Shown here piece by piece: positions 6,724 through 11,807 of a DNA stretch of 11,807 bases. The DNA comes from Candidatus Aenigmatarchaeota archaeon (GTDB lineage: Archaea; Aenigmatarchaeota; Aenigmatarchaeia; Aenigmatarchaeales; SZUA-1535). The stretch covers positions 1 through 11,807 of the forward strand of contig WAOA01000005.1 of assembly GCA_015521535.1 (NCBI GenBank), read 5' to 3'. Position 1 is the first letter of the stretch. The number at the start of each line of letters is the position of its first letter. The notes beneath the pieces were generated by a model that was not told the origin of the DNA, searched no databases, and was given only the letters and a program-made list of their open reading frames with translations. Both the position numbers and the translations under genes were made by a program.

Positions 6724-7125
6724 CTAATTTAGAGAAGATTCACTGAGGTTTTTAAAGTATTCCTCTATCTCCTTAATATCGATTATTATAATTTTTTTCT
6801 TAGTAAATACAGATGCGTAGTCCTTATACTTTTTAAATATATCGTAAATATCCCTCAGCCTAGTAACCCATTTCACTCTTTCTAGCGATAATTTTTCGAT
6901 TTTCTGTTTATCTTTACGTTTGTTATATTCAGAAATATCTGCATCGATGGAATATATTGTTTCTTCTATGCTATAAATCATCTGTAACGCAGAGTATACA
7001 AACTCTTTTGCAAGAACAGTTGCATTTTCTATCTCCCTTTTGTCTATTTTTTCATAGTTTTCGGCTATGTTTTTCAGTGTTTCTCCCGCTATTTTAAGTT
7101 CTTCATATTTTTCCTCATAATCCAT
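6724..7125 (-). CDS. Small helical protein of unknown function
   Basis: A 133-residue, highly charged protein that I do not recognise. The ATG at 7125 is chosen over the GTG three codons upstream because a GGTGA ribosome binding site (7131-7135) sits 5 bases before it. Residues 1-100 are almost all helix- and coiled-coil-forming (Glu, Lys, Ile, Tyr and Leu in heptad-like order, for example YEEKYEELKIAGETLKNIAE). This part has one Trp and almost no Gly or Pro. Near residues 108-118 a Lys run followed by an Ile-rich stretch (KKKIIIIDIKEIEE) gives one beta strand or amphipathic turn. There is no signal peptide or long membrane helix, so it is probably cytosolic. It diverges from valS and converges on the lipoprotein operon. 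Confidence 0.62.
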   Translation of the reverse strand: MDYEEKYEELKIAGETLKNIAENYEKIDKREIENATVLAKEFVYSALQMIYSIEETIYSIDADISEYNKRKDKQKIEKLSLERVKWVTRLRDIYDIFKKYKDYASVFTKKKIIIIDIKEIEEYFKNLSESSLN

Positions 7126-7157
7126 AATCCTCACCCACGAGAATATTATTTCGGTAA

Positions 7158-7181
7158 AAAAATTTAATTTTTATTCGTTCT
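7158..7181 (-). promoter_or_regulatory. Possible promoter of the small helical protein gene
   Basis: On the minus strand GAACGA is followed by AATAAAAATTAAATTT, centred about 45 bases before the ATG at 7125. This would give a leader of about 18 bases that includes the GGTGA ribosome binding site. The TATA is weak in sequence. Confidence 0.35.
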
Positions 7182-7202
7182 CGCGATTATAGTTGGTGTG
7201 CA

Positions 7203-7222
7203 AACAAAAACTTTATTTAACT
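7203..7222 (+). promoter_or_regulatory. BRE/TATA promoter of valS
   Basis: AACAAAAA (BRE-like) followed by CTTTATTTAA (7211-7220) is centred about 28 bases before the ATG at 7243. This supports a leaderless mRNA and argues against the upstream in-frame GTG at 7198, which would place the TATA inside the gene. Confidence 0.6.
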
Positions 7223-7242
7223 TTATCACATTTAATTTTATC

Positions 7243-9642
7243 ATGTCTCAGGATTTTCCGAAAACATTTGATAAAAAAGAAGAGGAAAATATTATTAAAC
7301 TCTGGAATGAGAAAGATGTCTTTAAATTCGAAGAAAACAGCGAAAAACCGCGATTCGTAATAGACACTCCGCCGCCATATCCAAGCGGAGATTTTCATAT
7401 GGGGAATTTTCTAAACTGGTGCTACATAGATTTTATTGCAAGATATAAAAGGTTACGCGGCCTTAATGTGTTATTCCCGCAGGGTTGGGATGTTCATGGT
7501 TTACCGACAGAAGTTAAAGTAGAGCAGGCAACTGGTAAAAAATGTTCGCAGGTACCAAGAAAAGAATGGATAAAACTTTGCGAAGAATGGACAGAGAAAA
7601 ACATAAAATCAATAAAGAATACTATGATAAGGTGCGGTTTCTCTATAGATTGGTCCAAAGAATACAGGACATCTTACCCAGAATACATTAAAGCGGTTCA
7701 ACTTTCCTTCTTGCTTCTTCGCGAAAAAGGCTTGGTATATCGCGGAAAGCATCCTATCAACTGGTGCCCGCGATGCGAAACAGCAATAGCGGATGCCGAA
7801 GTGGAATATATTTCAAGGAAAACCAAACTGAATTTCATAAAATTTCCGTTGGTCGGAGAAGGTGAGATAGTTATAGCCACTACGCGTCCAGAATTGCTGC
7901 ACGCATGCGTTGCTATAGCTGTGAATCCAGATGATGAAAGGTATAAAGAAATAATAGGCCGCTACGCAAAAGTGCCTTTGTTCGAACAGGAAGTAGAAAT
8001 CATAGGTAGTGAAGAAGTTGATCCGGAGTTCGGAACAGGAATAGTTATGATATGTACTTTCGGCGATAAGCAAGATGTTGAGTGGGTATTCAAGCATGGG
8101 TTACCGGTTATAGACGGCATAACCGAAGATGGCAAACTAAAAAATGCAAAAGAGTTTTCGGGATTGGAAATAGGGAAAGGGAGAGAAAAAATTATAGAAG
8201 CGCTCAGGGAAAATGGTTTTCTACTTGAACAAAAAGAAATAGAACAAAACGTTGGTGTATGCTGGCGCTGTAAAACGCCTATAGAAATATTGAATAAAAA
8301 ACAATGGTTCGTTGCTATTACGCGTTTTAAAGAAGACGTAATACGCGAAACAAAAAAAGTTAAATGGATTCCTGAGCATTATGCGCTCAGACAGATAAAT
8401 TGGGCTGAATCTTTGACGTGGGATTGGGTAATAAGCAGGCAAAAAGTTTACGGCACTCCCATACCGGTTTGGTACTGCAAAAAATGCGGAAACGTGATCT
8501 TCGCTTCACCGGAGCAATTGCCAGTAGATCCAGTTTATGATTCACCGCCTGTAGAAAAATGCGAAAAATGCGGTTCAAGCGATTTTGAAGGTGAAAGAGA
8601 TACAATGGATACCTGGATGGATTCTTCGATAACTATTGCATTTCACGCGGGGTGGCCTGAGCACTTTGATGAAAATCTATTCCCCGCTGATCTCCAGCCG
8701 AATGGCGCTGACATAATAAGAACCTGGGATTACTATCTTATGGTAAGGCATTTGATGCTTTTCGGAAAAGCACCTTACAAGAGCGTTGTGATAAACGGTA
8801 TAGTTTTGGGAGAAGACGGTAGGAAAATGAGTAAAAGTTTAGGGAATTATGTAACTACCAATGAGGCGCTTGAAAAGTATCCGGCAGATGCTCTTCGCTA
8901 CTGGGCAGCGGTCGGCGGCGCTGTAGGAAGCGATATCCCATTTTCTCGAAAAGAGTTGGAACACGGAAATAAGTTTATAACAAAACTCTGGAATATATCA
9001 AGGTTCTGTAATATGCATATTAAGGGGGAAAAACCAGAGAGAGTAAATGATCTTAGTCCCATAGACAAATGGATACTTCACGAACTTCAGGAAGTGATAA
9101 GAGATGTCACGCTTTCCATGGAAAATTATAAATTCAACGAAGCACTTATACGTATGGAAAAGTTTATTTGGGAAGAGTTAGCGGACAATTATTTGGAAAT
9201 GATAAAGTACAGAATATACGAAGGAGATAACGCTGTTAAATATGTTTTGTATGAGTTACTATATAATATAGTTAAAATGCTTTCTCCATTTCTTCCTTTT
9301 GTTTGCGAAGCGATATACCAGCGAATCTTTACAAATGAAGGTGAAAGCGTAGTTAAGGAAAAATGGCCAGAAGTCAAAGAGAATTTCTTCGATGAGGCGG
9401 CTAAGAAGCATGGCATTGTCGCGAAAAAAATAGTTTCTGCGATACGTCAATGGAAATCTTCTAGGGGACTTTCATTAAAAGAGCAAATTAGAGAAATAAC
9501 TATTTCTTGTGATGAAGAAACAGAAAAGATAATAAAAGAAATTGAAGATGTTATAAAAGGTACTTTACATATCGAAAAGATAATATTTGGGAAGGCAGAT
9601 GAAATAGATTTAGGCGATATTAAAATAAACGTGAAAAAATGA
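7243..9642 (+). CDS. valS: Valyl-tRNA synthetase (archaeal type)
   Basis: A 799-residue class I aminoacyl-tRNA synthetase that charges tRNA-Val. The N-terminal Rossmann fold has IDTPPPYPSGDFHMGN, with HMGN (52-55) in the HIGH position, then FPQGWDVHGLPTEVKVE. Cys pairs C175/C178 and C340/C343 flank the CP1 editing domain (TTRPELLHACVAIAVNPDDERY, then GTGIVMICTFGDKQDVEW), which removes mischarged Thr. A zinc ribbon follows (C412/C415, C440/C443). The second half of the active site has GEDGRKMSKSLGN (KMSKS 528-532). The Val-specific features are GSDIPF after the KMSKS loop and IDTPPPY at the start; LeuRS and IleRS lack these. The anticodon-binding helical domain fills about 600-770. The long bacterial C-terminal coiled coil is absent, as in archaea. 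A more distal GTG start is unlikely because of the promoter position. Confidence 0.95.
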   Translation: MSQDFPKTFDKKEEENIIKLWNEKDVFKFEENSEKPRFVIDTPPPYPSGDFHMGNFLNWCYIDFIARYKRLRGLNVLFPQGWDVHGLPTEVKVEQATGKKCSQVPRKEWIKLCEEWTEKNIKSIKNTMIRCGFSIDWSKEYRTSYPEYIKAVQLSFLLLREKGLVYRGKHPINWCPRCETAIADAEVEYISRKTKLNFIKFPLVGEGEIVIATTRPELLHACVAIAVNPDDERYKEIIGRYAKVPLFEQEVEIIGSEEVDPEFGTGIVMICTFGDKQDVEWVFKHGLPVIDGITEDGKLKNAKEFSGLEIGKGREKIIEALRENGFLLEQKEIEQNVGVCWRCKTPIEILNKKQWFVAITRFKEDVIRETKKVKWIPEHYALRQINWAESLTWDWVISRQKVYGTPIPVWYCKKCGNVIFASPEQLPVDPVYDSPPVEKCEKCGSSDFEGERDTMDTWMDSSITIAFHAGWPEHFDENLFPADLQPNGADIIRTWDYYLMVRHLMLFGKAPYKSVVINGIVLGEDGRKMSKSLGNYVTTNEALEKYPADALRYWAAVGGAVGSDIPFSRKELEHGNKFITKLWNISRFCNMHIKGEKPERVNDLSPIDKWILHELQEVIRDVTLSMENYKFNEALIRMEKFIWEELADNYLEMIKYRIYEGDNAVKYVLYELLYNIVKMLSPFLPFVCEAIYQRIFTNEGESVVKEKWPEVKENFFDEAAKKHGIVAKKIVSAIRQWKSSRGLSLKEQIREITISCDEETEKIIKEIEDVIKGTLHIEKIIFGKADEIDLGDIKINVKK

Positions 9643-9645
9643 GAT

Positions 9646-9703
9646 CCTCTCTTGGTAAGAGGGAAAAGCTGATTTAAAAAAGGAATTAACGCGAGTATTT
9701 TTT
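9646..9703 (+). terminator. Possible valS terminator
   Basis: A 5-bp hairpin (CCTCT 9646-9650, AGAGG 9658-9662) is followed about 35 bases later by a run of six T (9698-9703). The T run is the more likely archaeal signal; the hairpin lacks an adjacent U tract. Confidence 0.3.
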
Positions 9704-9760
9704 CTGCACGACACTCTGCTACAACGAGAGTTTGCTTCAACAGCGCGGTTTCGGCTTAAT

Positions 9761-9780
9761 TTATGATTATTTATGATTAT
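9761..9780 (+). repeat. Exact 10-bp tandem duplication
   Basis: TTATGATTAT occurs twice in direct succession, 70-90 bases before the prf1 start and upstream of its TATA. It could be replication slippage or a pair of regulator half-sites one helical turn apart. Confidence 0.7.
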
Positions 9781-9809
9781 CGACAGACCAAAAATGAAAA
9801 ATTTTGAGT

Positions 9810-9833
9810 CGAGTTAAAATTCTTTATAAATCT
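9810..9833 (+). promoter_or_regulatory. BRE/TATA promoter of prf1
   Basis: GAGTTAAAATT (purine/A-rich BRE region) followed by CTTTATAAATC is centred about 27 bases before the ATG at 9853. This is a textbook position for a leaderless archaeal promoter. Confidence 0.7.
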
Positions 9834-9852
9834 TTTAAGAATAAAATCAGTT

Positions 9853-11061
9853 ATGCGCGAGGAAAAGGAAAGAAAACTCAAAAATCTTATAGAAGAATTG
9901 GAAAAAATTCGAGGTAGGCATACCGAACTTATTAGCCTTTATATTCCCTCTGGTTATAACTTAAATGAAATAGTTTCGATGATATCGCAAGAAATTTCTC
10001 TTACTCAGAATGTAAAAAGCAAAACGGTTAGAAAAAACGTTATTGATGCTTTAACAAAAATTTTACAACACTTGCGGCTATATAAGAAAACTCCTGAAAA
10101 TGGATTGGTGATTTTCGCTGGTAACGTTTCCAAACAAGAAGGAAAAAGCGATATAAAGTTATGGGCAATAGAGCCTATAGAGCCGATAAATGTCAAACTT
10201 TACTGGTGTGATCAACGATTTGAATTAATGCCGCTGGAGGAACAACTAAAAGAAAAGGATGTTTACGGTTTAATTGTATTGGATACAAAAGAGTGTACAA
10301 TTGGTCTGCTCAGCGGAAAGAGTATTAAAGTACTCAAACATATGGAAAGCATAGTACCTGGTAAGTTTATTAAAGGCGGTCAAAGCGCTGCCCGTTTCCA
10401 GCGAGTGCGTGAAGGCTTGATAAACGACTGGTACAAAAAAATTGGCGAAGTTGCAAAAGAGATATTTTCTGACTACGAACTCAAAGGCTTGCTAATAGGC
10501 GGCCCTGGAATTAGCAAAGAACATTTTCTTTCAGGTGAATATTTACCTAATGATTTAAAGAAAAAAGTACTGGGTATTGTTGATACAGGTTATACAAGCG
10601 AACATGGTTTACATGAACTTGTTGAAAAGGGGATAGAATTCATCAAAGAAAGCAAATATGCAAAGGAAAAAGAAATTCTTTCAAAGTTTTTTTCCGAGTT
10701 GAAAAAAGAGAGTGAACTTGTAACATATGGTTTGAGTTATGTGCTCGACGCGTTGCAAAAGGGTGCTGTCGAAATTCTACTTGTATCAGAAGACTTTCCA
10801 TGGAAGGAGGCTAAAATTTACTGTAAAAAATGCGATTACGCGGAGAAAAAATTTGTAAAGAAAAGTACATCTCCACTCTGTCCGAGATGTAAAGAAGAAA
10901 TGGAAATTATTGAAGAAATGGACGGAATAGAGGCGTTGGAAGAAATAGCGAAAGATTTCGGAACAAAGGTTATAGTAGTTTCACGCGGCACGCGCGAAGG
11001 CGAGCAATTTTACAATCTCGGAGGAATAGGAGCATTTTTGAGATGGAAGGTGGAAGGGTGA
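9853..11061 (+). CDS. prf1: Peptide chain release factor subunit 1 (aRF1)
   Basis: A 402-residue class 1 release factor of the eRF1/aRF1 family, which reads all three stop codons and triggers peptide release in the ribosome. The stop-codon decoding domain 1 has QNVKSKTVRKNV, with the NIKS motif present as N53-V-K-S56, and YWCDQRF as the YxCxxxF motif (about 117-123). Domain 2 has the catalytic G175-G176-Q177 followed by SAARFQR. Domain 3 carries DTGYTSEHGLHEL and a zinc minidomain (YCKKCDYAEK, then SPLCPRCKEEM), which with the C-terminal strand contacts aIF/EF1-alpha-type GTPase partners in archaea. The length is typical. The start is supported by a TATA 27 bases upstream. It ends one base from the convergent minus-strand gene, so 3' UTRs must overlap. 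In NIKS only the Ile to Val change is unusual, and it is conservative. Confidence 0.96.
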   Translation: MREEKERKLKNLIEELEKIRGRHTELISLYIPSGYNLNEIVSMISQEISLTQNVKSKTVRKNVIDALTKILQHLRLYKKTPENGLVIFAGNVSKQEGKSDIKLWAIEPIEPINVKLYWCDQRFELMPLEEQLKEKDVYGLIVLDTKECTIGLLSGKSIKVLKHMESIVPGKFIKGGQSAARFQRVREGLINDWYKKIGEVAKEIFSDYELKGLLIGGPGISKEHFLSGEYLPNDLKKKVLGIVDTGYTSEHGLHELVEKGIEFIKESKYAKEKEILSKFFSELKKESELVTYGLSYVLDALQKGAVEILLVSEDFPWKEAKIYCKKCDYAEKKFVKKSTSPLCPRCKEEMEIIEEMDGIEALEEIAKDFGTKVIVVSRGTREGEQFYNLGGIGAFLRWKVEG

Positions 11062-11062
11062 A

Positions 11063-11545
11063 CTACCATTTCAAATACCTGCGCATTATACCGTTTGTAA
11101 GCGCTTCATTGAGCTCTGGTTTCGGTAGGAATATTTTGTTCACCATAAGCAAGCAGTGAATGGATTCGTGCAAAGCAACTTCTTCAAGTGGTATAGAATA
11201 TGCTATGAATTTCGTGTCGGGAATTTTTCTTAAAAGTTCTGGAATATATTTTTCAGCAATCTTTCTAAGTTTTTTGTTCCTGAAAAGATTTTTACCCACA
11301 CCACCGTGGTATTTTTTTCTCATTAATTTTTTGAACTCCTCTGATGATAAGAATCTTTCTATATTTTTTATTCTTTCTTCTGGAGTCTTTCCGAAAGATG
11401 TGAACATGGGAGAGAGGATATAATTAAGAAGTATTACATCCTTTTTTTCAAGAATCAAAATTCCTATGTCCTTTTCATCAAATTTCAAATCGAAATCTTT
11501 AGATATCCTTTTCAATATTCCGAGGACTTTATTTTTAAGTTTCAT
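11063..11545 (-). CDS. Small HExxH protein, zincin-like putative metallopeptidase
   Basis: A 160-residue protein. Near its C terminus is VALHESIHCLLMV, with H126-E127-x2-H130, and 17 residues later N146-E147-A148. HExxH followed by a downstream Glu in an NEA context is the gluzincin pattern, in which the two His and the second Glu bind zinc and the first Glu activates water. The N-terminal 120 residues are basic and helical with a KYHGGVGKN segment (78-86), and match no family I know. There is no signal peptide, so it is probably cytosolic. It is much shorter than most zincins and the motif sits at the very end, so it may be a minimal or non-catalytic zincin. A TATA (TTTATATAAA) 27 bases upstream supports the ATG at 11545. 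It converges on prf1 with a one-base gap. Fold assignment is inference from the motif. Confidence 0.6.
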   Translation of the reverse strand: MKLKNKVLGILKRISKDFDLKFDEKDIGILILEKKDVILLNYILSPMFTSFGKTPEERIKNIERFLSSEEFKKLMRKKYHGGVGKNLFRNKKLRKIAEKYIPELLRKIPDTKFIAYSIPLEEVALHESIHCLLMVNKIFLPKPELNEALTNGIMRRYLKW

Positions 11546-11563
11546 AATAAAAAATATTATATA

Positions 11564-11586
11564 AATTTTTATATAAACTTTCGAAG
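11564..11586. promoter_or_regulatory. BRE/TATA promoter of the HExxH gene, palindromic core
   Basis: On the minus strand CGAAAG is followed by TTTATATAAA (11568-11577), centred 27-28 bases before the ATG at 11545, which fits a leaderless start. The core is a perfect palindrome and could also drive rightward transcription starting near 11600, but the plus-strand BRE is weaker. Confidence 0.6.
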
Positions 11587-11604
11587 GATATAGAAGTTTG
11601 TTTC

Positions 11605-11758
11605 CAGAAGTTGAGACTGTCCGGATACCAGCGAATTACCACCGCCATAGTAAAAGCAAAACCCGAGCAATCTAAGACATTACTGAGAAAAAGTAATCTC
11701 GTGTTAATTCTTTTTTAAAGAAATTATTTCTCGATTATCCGGACGCTCTCCAGAAATT
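11605..11758. mobile_element. MITE-like unit: terminal inverted repeats flanked by 8-bp direct repeats
   Basis: A 138-bp core (11613-11750) has 15-bp terminal inverted repeats: left GAGACTGTCCGGATA, and right TATCCGGACGCTCTC, whose reverse complement is GAGAGCGTCCGGATA (13 of 15 identical, inner 9 exact). Flush outside lie CAGAAGTT (11605-11612) and CAGAAATT (11751-11758), 7 of 8 identical, as expected for an aged target site duplication. No reading frame fills the core, so the unit would be non-autonomous. The alternative is a structured RNA gene closed by the same pairing. No second copy is present in the window. Confidence 0.42.
11664..11701. repeat. Stem-loop inside the inverted-repeat unit
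   Basis: ATTACT (11679-11684) pairs exactly with AGTAAT (11692-11697) across a 7-base loop. The adjoining CTCG (11698-11701) pairs with CGAG (11664-11667), leaving an 11-base bulge on the left arm. A further AT-rich hairpin follows at about 11706-11726 (AATTCTTT against AAAGAAATT with one bulged A). Confidence 0.5.
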
Positions 11759-11774
11759 TTCTGAAACTTTTTTT
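11751..11774 (+). terminator. Possible rightward terminator
   Basis: A small hairpin CAGA/TCTG (11751-11754 and 11760-11763) is followed shortly by seven T (11768-11774). This would suit the end of a plus-strand RNA from the inverted-repeat unit, but no such transcript is proven. Confidence 0.3.
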
Positions 11775-11777
11775 AAT

Positions 11778-11796
11778 TTTAAAATATATACTTCAG
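11778..11796. promoter_or_regulatory. Promoter-like TATA near the right edge
   Basis: AAAATATATACTT (11781-11793) is identical over 13 bases to the core of the divergent taw2/lipoprotein promoter at about 2375-2387. Facing right it would start a transcript near 11812, just outside the window; facing left, near 11760, running into the inverted-repeat unit. Confidence 0.45.
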
Positions 11797-11807
11797 CGAC
11801 GCTATAG

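Larger units (their letters stand above)
9643..9820. other. Intergenic region between valS and prf1
   Basis: No gene supported. After the valS stop there is a small hairpin (9646-9662: CCTCT/AGAGG with a 7-base loop), then an isolated run of six T (9698-9703), which may end valS transcription. A second small hairpin lies at about 9712-9731 (ACTCT/AGAGT). An exact 10-bp tandem repeat occupies 9761-9780. Confidence 0.55.

Noticed and set aside
7198..7242. Upstream GTG start for valS
   Set aside because: The extra 15 residues are low complexity and the TATA would lie inside the gene; the ATG at 7243 matches the promoter and the usual ValRS start.
7243..9642. Leucyl- or isoleucyl-tRNA synthetase
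   Set aside because: IDTPPPY near the start and GSDIPF after KMSKS, together with the TTRPELL...CTFGD editing domain, fit archaeal ValRS and not LeuRS or IleRS.
9447..9740. Minus-strand frame of 97 codons over the valS end and the following gap
   Set aside because: Most of it is the antisense of valS, it needs a TTG start, and it has no promoter or ribosome binding site.
9643..9852. tRNA or C/D box RNA in the valS-prf1 gap
   Set aside because: No T-loop GGTTCGA-type sequence, no acceptor pairing, and no RTGATGA/CTGA box pair in the right order.
1..11807. CRISPR array, toxin-antitoxin pair, restriction or phage genes
   Set aside because: No regularly spaced direct repeats, no paired small genes with toxin motifs, and no integrase, transposase, nuclease or phage structural gene was seen.

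Overview
The window is archaeal chromosome. The evidence is a class 1 peptide chain release factor (aRF1), an archaeal-type wyosine transferase (Taw2), an archaeal-type valyl-tRNA synthetase, a class III (type IV pilin) signal peptide at the left edge, and promoters of the BRE/TATA type about 25-28 bases before the start codon, so most first genes look leaderless. Internal operon genes instead carry short GGTGA-type ribosome binding sites. The DNA is AT-rich (roughly 35-40% GC by eye). No gene fixes the lineage. Compact genes, many small uncharacterised proteins and a lipoprotein cluster would suit a DPANN-type or deep euryarchaeal lineage, but that is inference.

Left part (1-2353), all on the minus strand. 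Reading leftwards from 2353: taw2 (tRNA-Phe wyosine pathway); a zinc ribbon fused to an Hsp20/alpha-crystallin domain; a five-helix Yip1-family membrane protein; then the N-terminal 59 codons of a type IV pilin-like protein cut by the window edge. Each has its own TATA-like element, so this is a same-strand series rather than a clear single operon.

Middle (2407-6712), plus strand. An operon of three lipoprotein genes diverges from taw2 through a short shared promoter. All three have a lipobox (SGC) and the same extracellular beta-rich architecture, which points to tandem duplication. The third has gained about 500 residues rich in cysteine, with a repeated C-x9-C-x8-C pattern. They probably form a cell-surface assembly of unknown function. 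A small helical protein of unknown function (6724-7125, minus) converges on the operon.

Right part (7243-11545). valS and prf1 (aRF1) are translation genes on the plus strand, each with its own leaderless promoter. A 160-residue minus-strand protein with HExxH plus a downstream Glu (metallopeptidase-like) ends one base from the prf1 stop codon. The last 260 bases hold no convincing gene. They do hold a 138-bp unit with 15-bp imperfect terminal inverted repeats and flush, nearly identical 8-bp flanking direct repeats, which could be a MITE-like element or a structured RNA. A promoter-like element follows that resembles the divergent promoter near 2381.

The main leads are the lipoprotein array, the 138-bp inverted-repeat unit, the zinc-ribbon/Hsp20 fusion and the small zincin-like protein. 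I do not see a complete, clearly novel defence or metabolic system.
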